A stretch of DNA of 6,296 bases from JAPLGZ01 sp038225095 (GTDB lineage: Bacteria > Chloroflexota > Anaerolineae > Caldilineales > Caldilineaceae), in NCBI GenBank assembly GCA_038225095.1, contig JBBREZ010000418.1, positions 1 to 6,296 of the forward strand. Reading direction: 5' to 3'. Below the pieces are notes generated by a model. That model made no database searches, was not told the DNA's origin, and was given only the letters and a program-made list of their open reading frames with translations. Made by a program: the position numbers and the translations under genes. Below, in pieces: positions 5,933 through 6,296 of the stretch. The first letter of the stretch is position 1. Every line of letters starts with the position of its first letter.

Positions 5933-6218
5933 AGATCACCTGTGAAGCTTGGAGTACTTTGTCGCGAAATGGCTTGTTTAATGCTTTAAAGGTATGTAAG
6001 TCTACTGTGCGGCCAAACAATTCGCCCAATTCATCTTGCATATCAATGAACTCCCAGCCTACGCGCGCATCCGGCTCAAATTCTACCAATACATCGATGT
6101 CGCTATCCGCACGAAAATCATCGCGCAGCACGGAGCCGAACAAGGCCAACTTGCGAACGCGATTGCGTTGGCAGAATTGGGTAATTTTCAATTCGGGAAT
6201 CGCTACTTGGATCGCCAT
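5832..6218 (-). CDS. mntA: Minimal nucleotidyltransferase (MNT), MntA-like antitoxin
   Basis: This is a complete 128-residue protein. GSVLRDDFRADSDID (28-42) is the GSx10DxD signature of MNT-type nucleotidyltransferases, with G28, S29, D40 and D42, and a probable third metal ligand at D73 (TVDLHT). MntA proteins neutralise their HEPN partner by AMPylating the Tyr of the HEPN motif, and such a partner follows here. ATG 6218 is chosen because GAGGGG (6223-6228) sits 4 nt upstream; the alternative GTG at 6230 would place this site inside the gene. The conserved domain seems to end at about residue 98 (VIYEQ). The last 30 residues come from reading through the start of the HEPN gene in another frame, a 101-nt overlap, much longer than the few bases usual in such pairs. 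A late loss of an earlier stop codon could explain this tail. Confidence 0.9.
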   Translation of the reverse strand: MAIQVAIPELKITQFCQRNRVRKLALFGSVLRDDFRADSDIDVLVEFEPDARVGWEFIDMQDELGELFGRTVDLHTFKALNKPFRDKVLQASQVIYEQARSDASTPYVERSLQGTQISPRQNTEQSRS

Positions 6219-6222
6219 CTTG

Positions 6223-6228
6223 CCCCTC
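6223..6228 (-). promoter_or_regulatory. Ribosome binding site of the MNT gene
   Basis: GAGGGG on the minus strand lies 4 nt before ATG 6218. It favours this start over the in-frame GTG at 6230. Confidence 0.65.
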
Positions 6229-6248
6229 ACGTTGAATTGAACGAGAAT

Positions 6249-6267
6249 TTACTAAACGTAGTAGTAA
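6249..6267. promoter_or_regulatory. Operator-like inverted repeat upstream of the MNT/HEPN genes
   Basis: TTACTA (6249-6254) and TAGTAA (6262-6267) are inverted copies around 7 nt, about 30-50 nt upstream of the MNT start. The place fits a regulator site or part of the promoter. The arms are short, so this may be chance. Confidence 0.25.
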
Positions 6268-6296
6268 CGATTCAGGCGTAGCGCTGCACAGGTAGA

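Noticed and set aside
5959..6281. Plus-strand frames opposite the MNT gene
   Set aside because: The minus strand carries a clear MNT motif; the plus-strand readings are its shadows.

Overview
The window is bacterial, of medium GC, with dense coding and two gene-poor gaps of about 0.4 kb that hold palindromes. There is no taxonomic marker gene. The mix of an orphan PflX-like radical SAM protein, a very Cys-rich repeat protein, a phosphohexomutase with a GEESGG metal/sugar loop, an MNT/HEPN module and dispersed intergenic palindromes fits a Chloroflexota bacterium (Herpetosiphon- or Chloroflexus-like). That assignment is inference and should be held loosely.

Left part, plus strand (2-2175): the 3' part of a gene for a protein with about 60 cysteines in roughly 295 residues, many in 15-residue repeats. 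It overlaps by 10 nt a COG1313-type radical SAM gene (PflA/PflX-like), so the two are almost certainly one translationally coupled unit. No glycyl radical enzyme is visible beside them. A 422-bp gap follows (2176-2597) with a perfect 21-bp inverted repeat and a second small perfect hairpin.

Middle, plus strand (2598-4061): a complete alpha-D-phosphohexomutase (phosphoglucomutase/phosphomannomutase family) with all four active-site loops and a good ribosome binding site. A 396-bp convergent gap (4062-4457) follows. It has three inverted repeats of different sequence plus a terminator-like hairpin for the opposing gene.

Right part, minus strand (6218 down to 4458): a minimal nucleotidyltransferase (MntA-like antitoxin), then its HEPN partner (HepT-like toxin), then a class V PLP-dependent aminotransferase only 12 nt downstream. 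In the sequence as given, the HEPN gene is broken by a one-base frameshift near 5817-5821. The reading frame after the break still encodes a well-conserved HEPN C-terminal half with the full Rx4HxY motif. This is either a very recent toxin inactivation or a sequence error. The antitoxin frame is intact and runs 101 nt into the HEPN gene.

The points most worth a second look are the frameshifted HEPN toxin with its intact MNT partner, and the coupled Cys-repeat protein/radical SAM pair, for which I know no assigned function.
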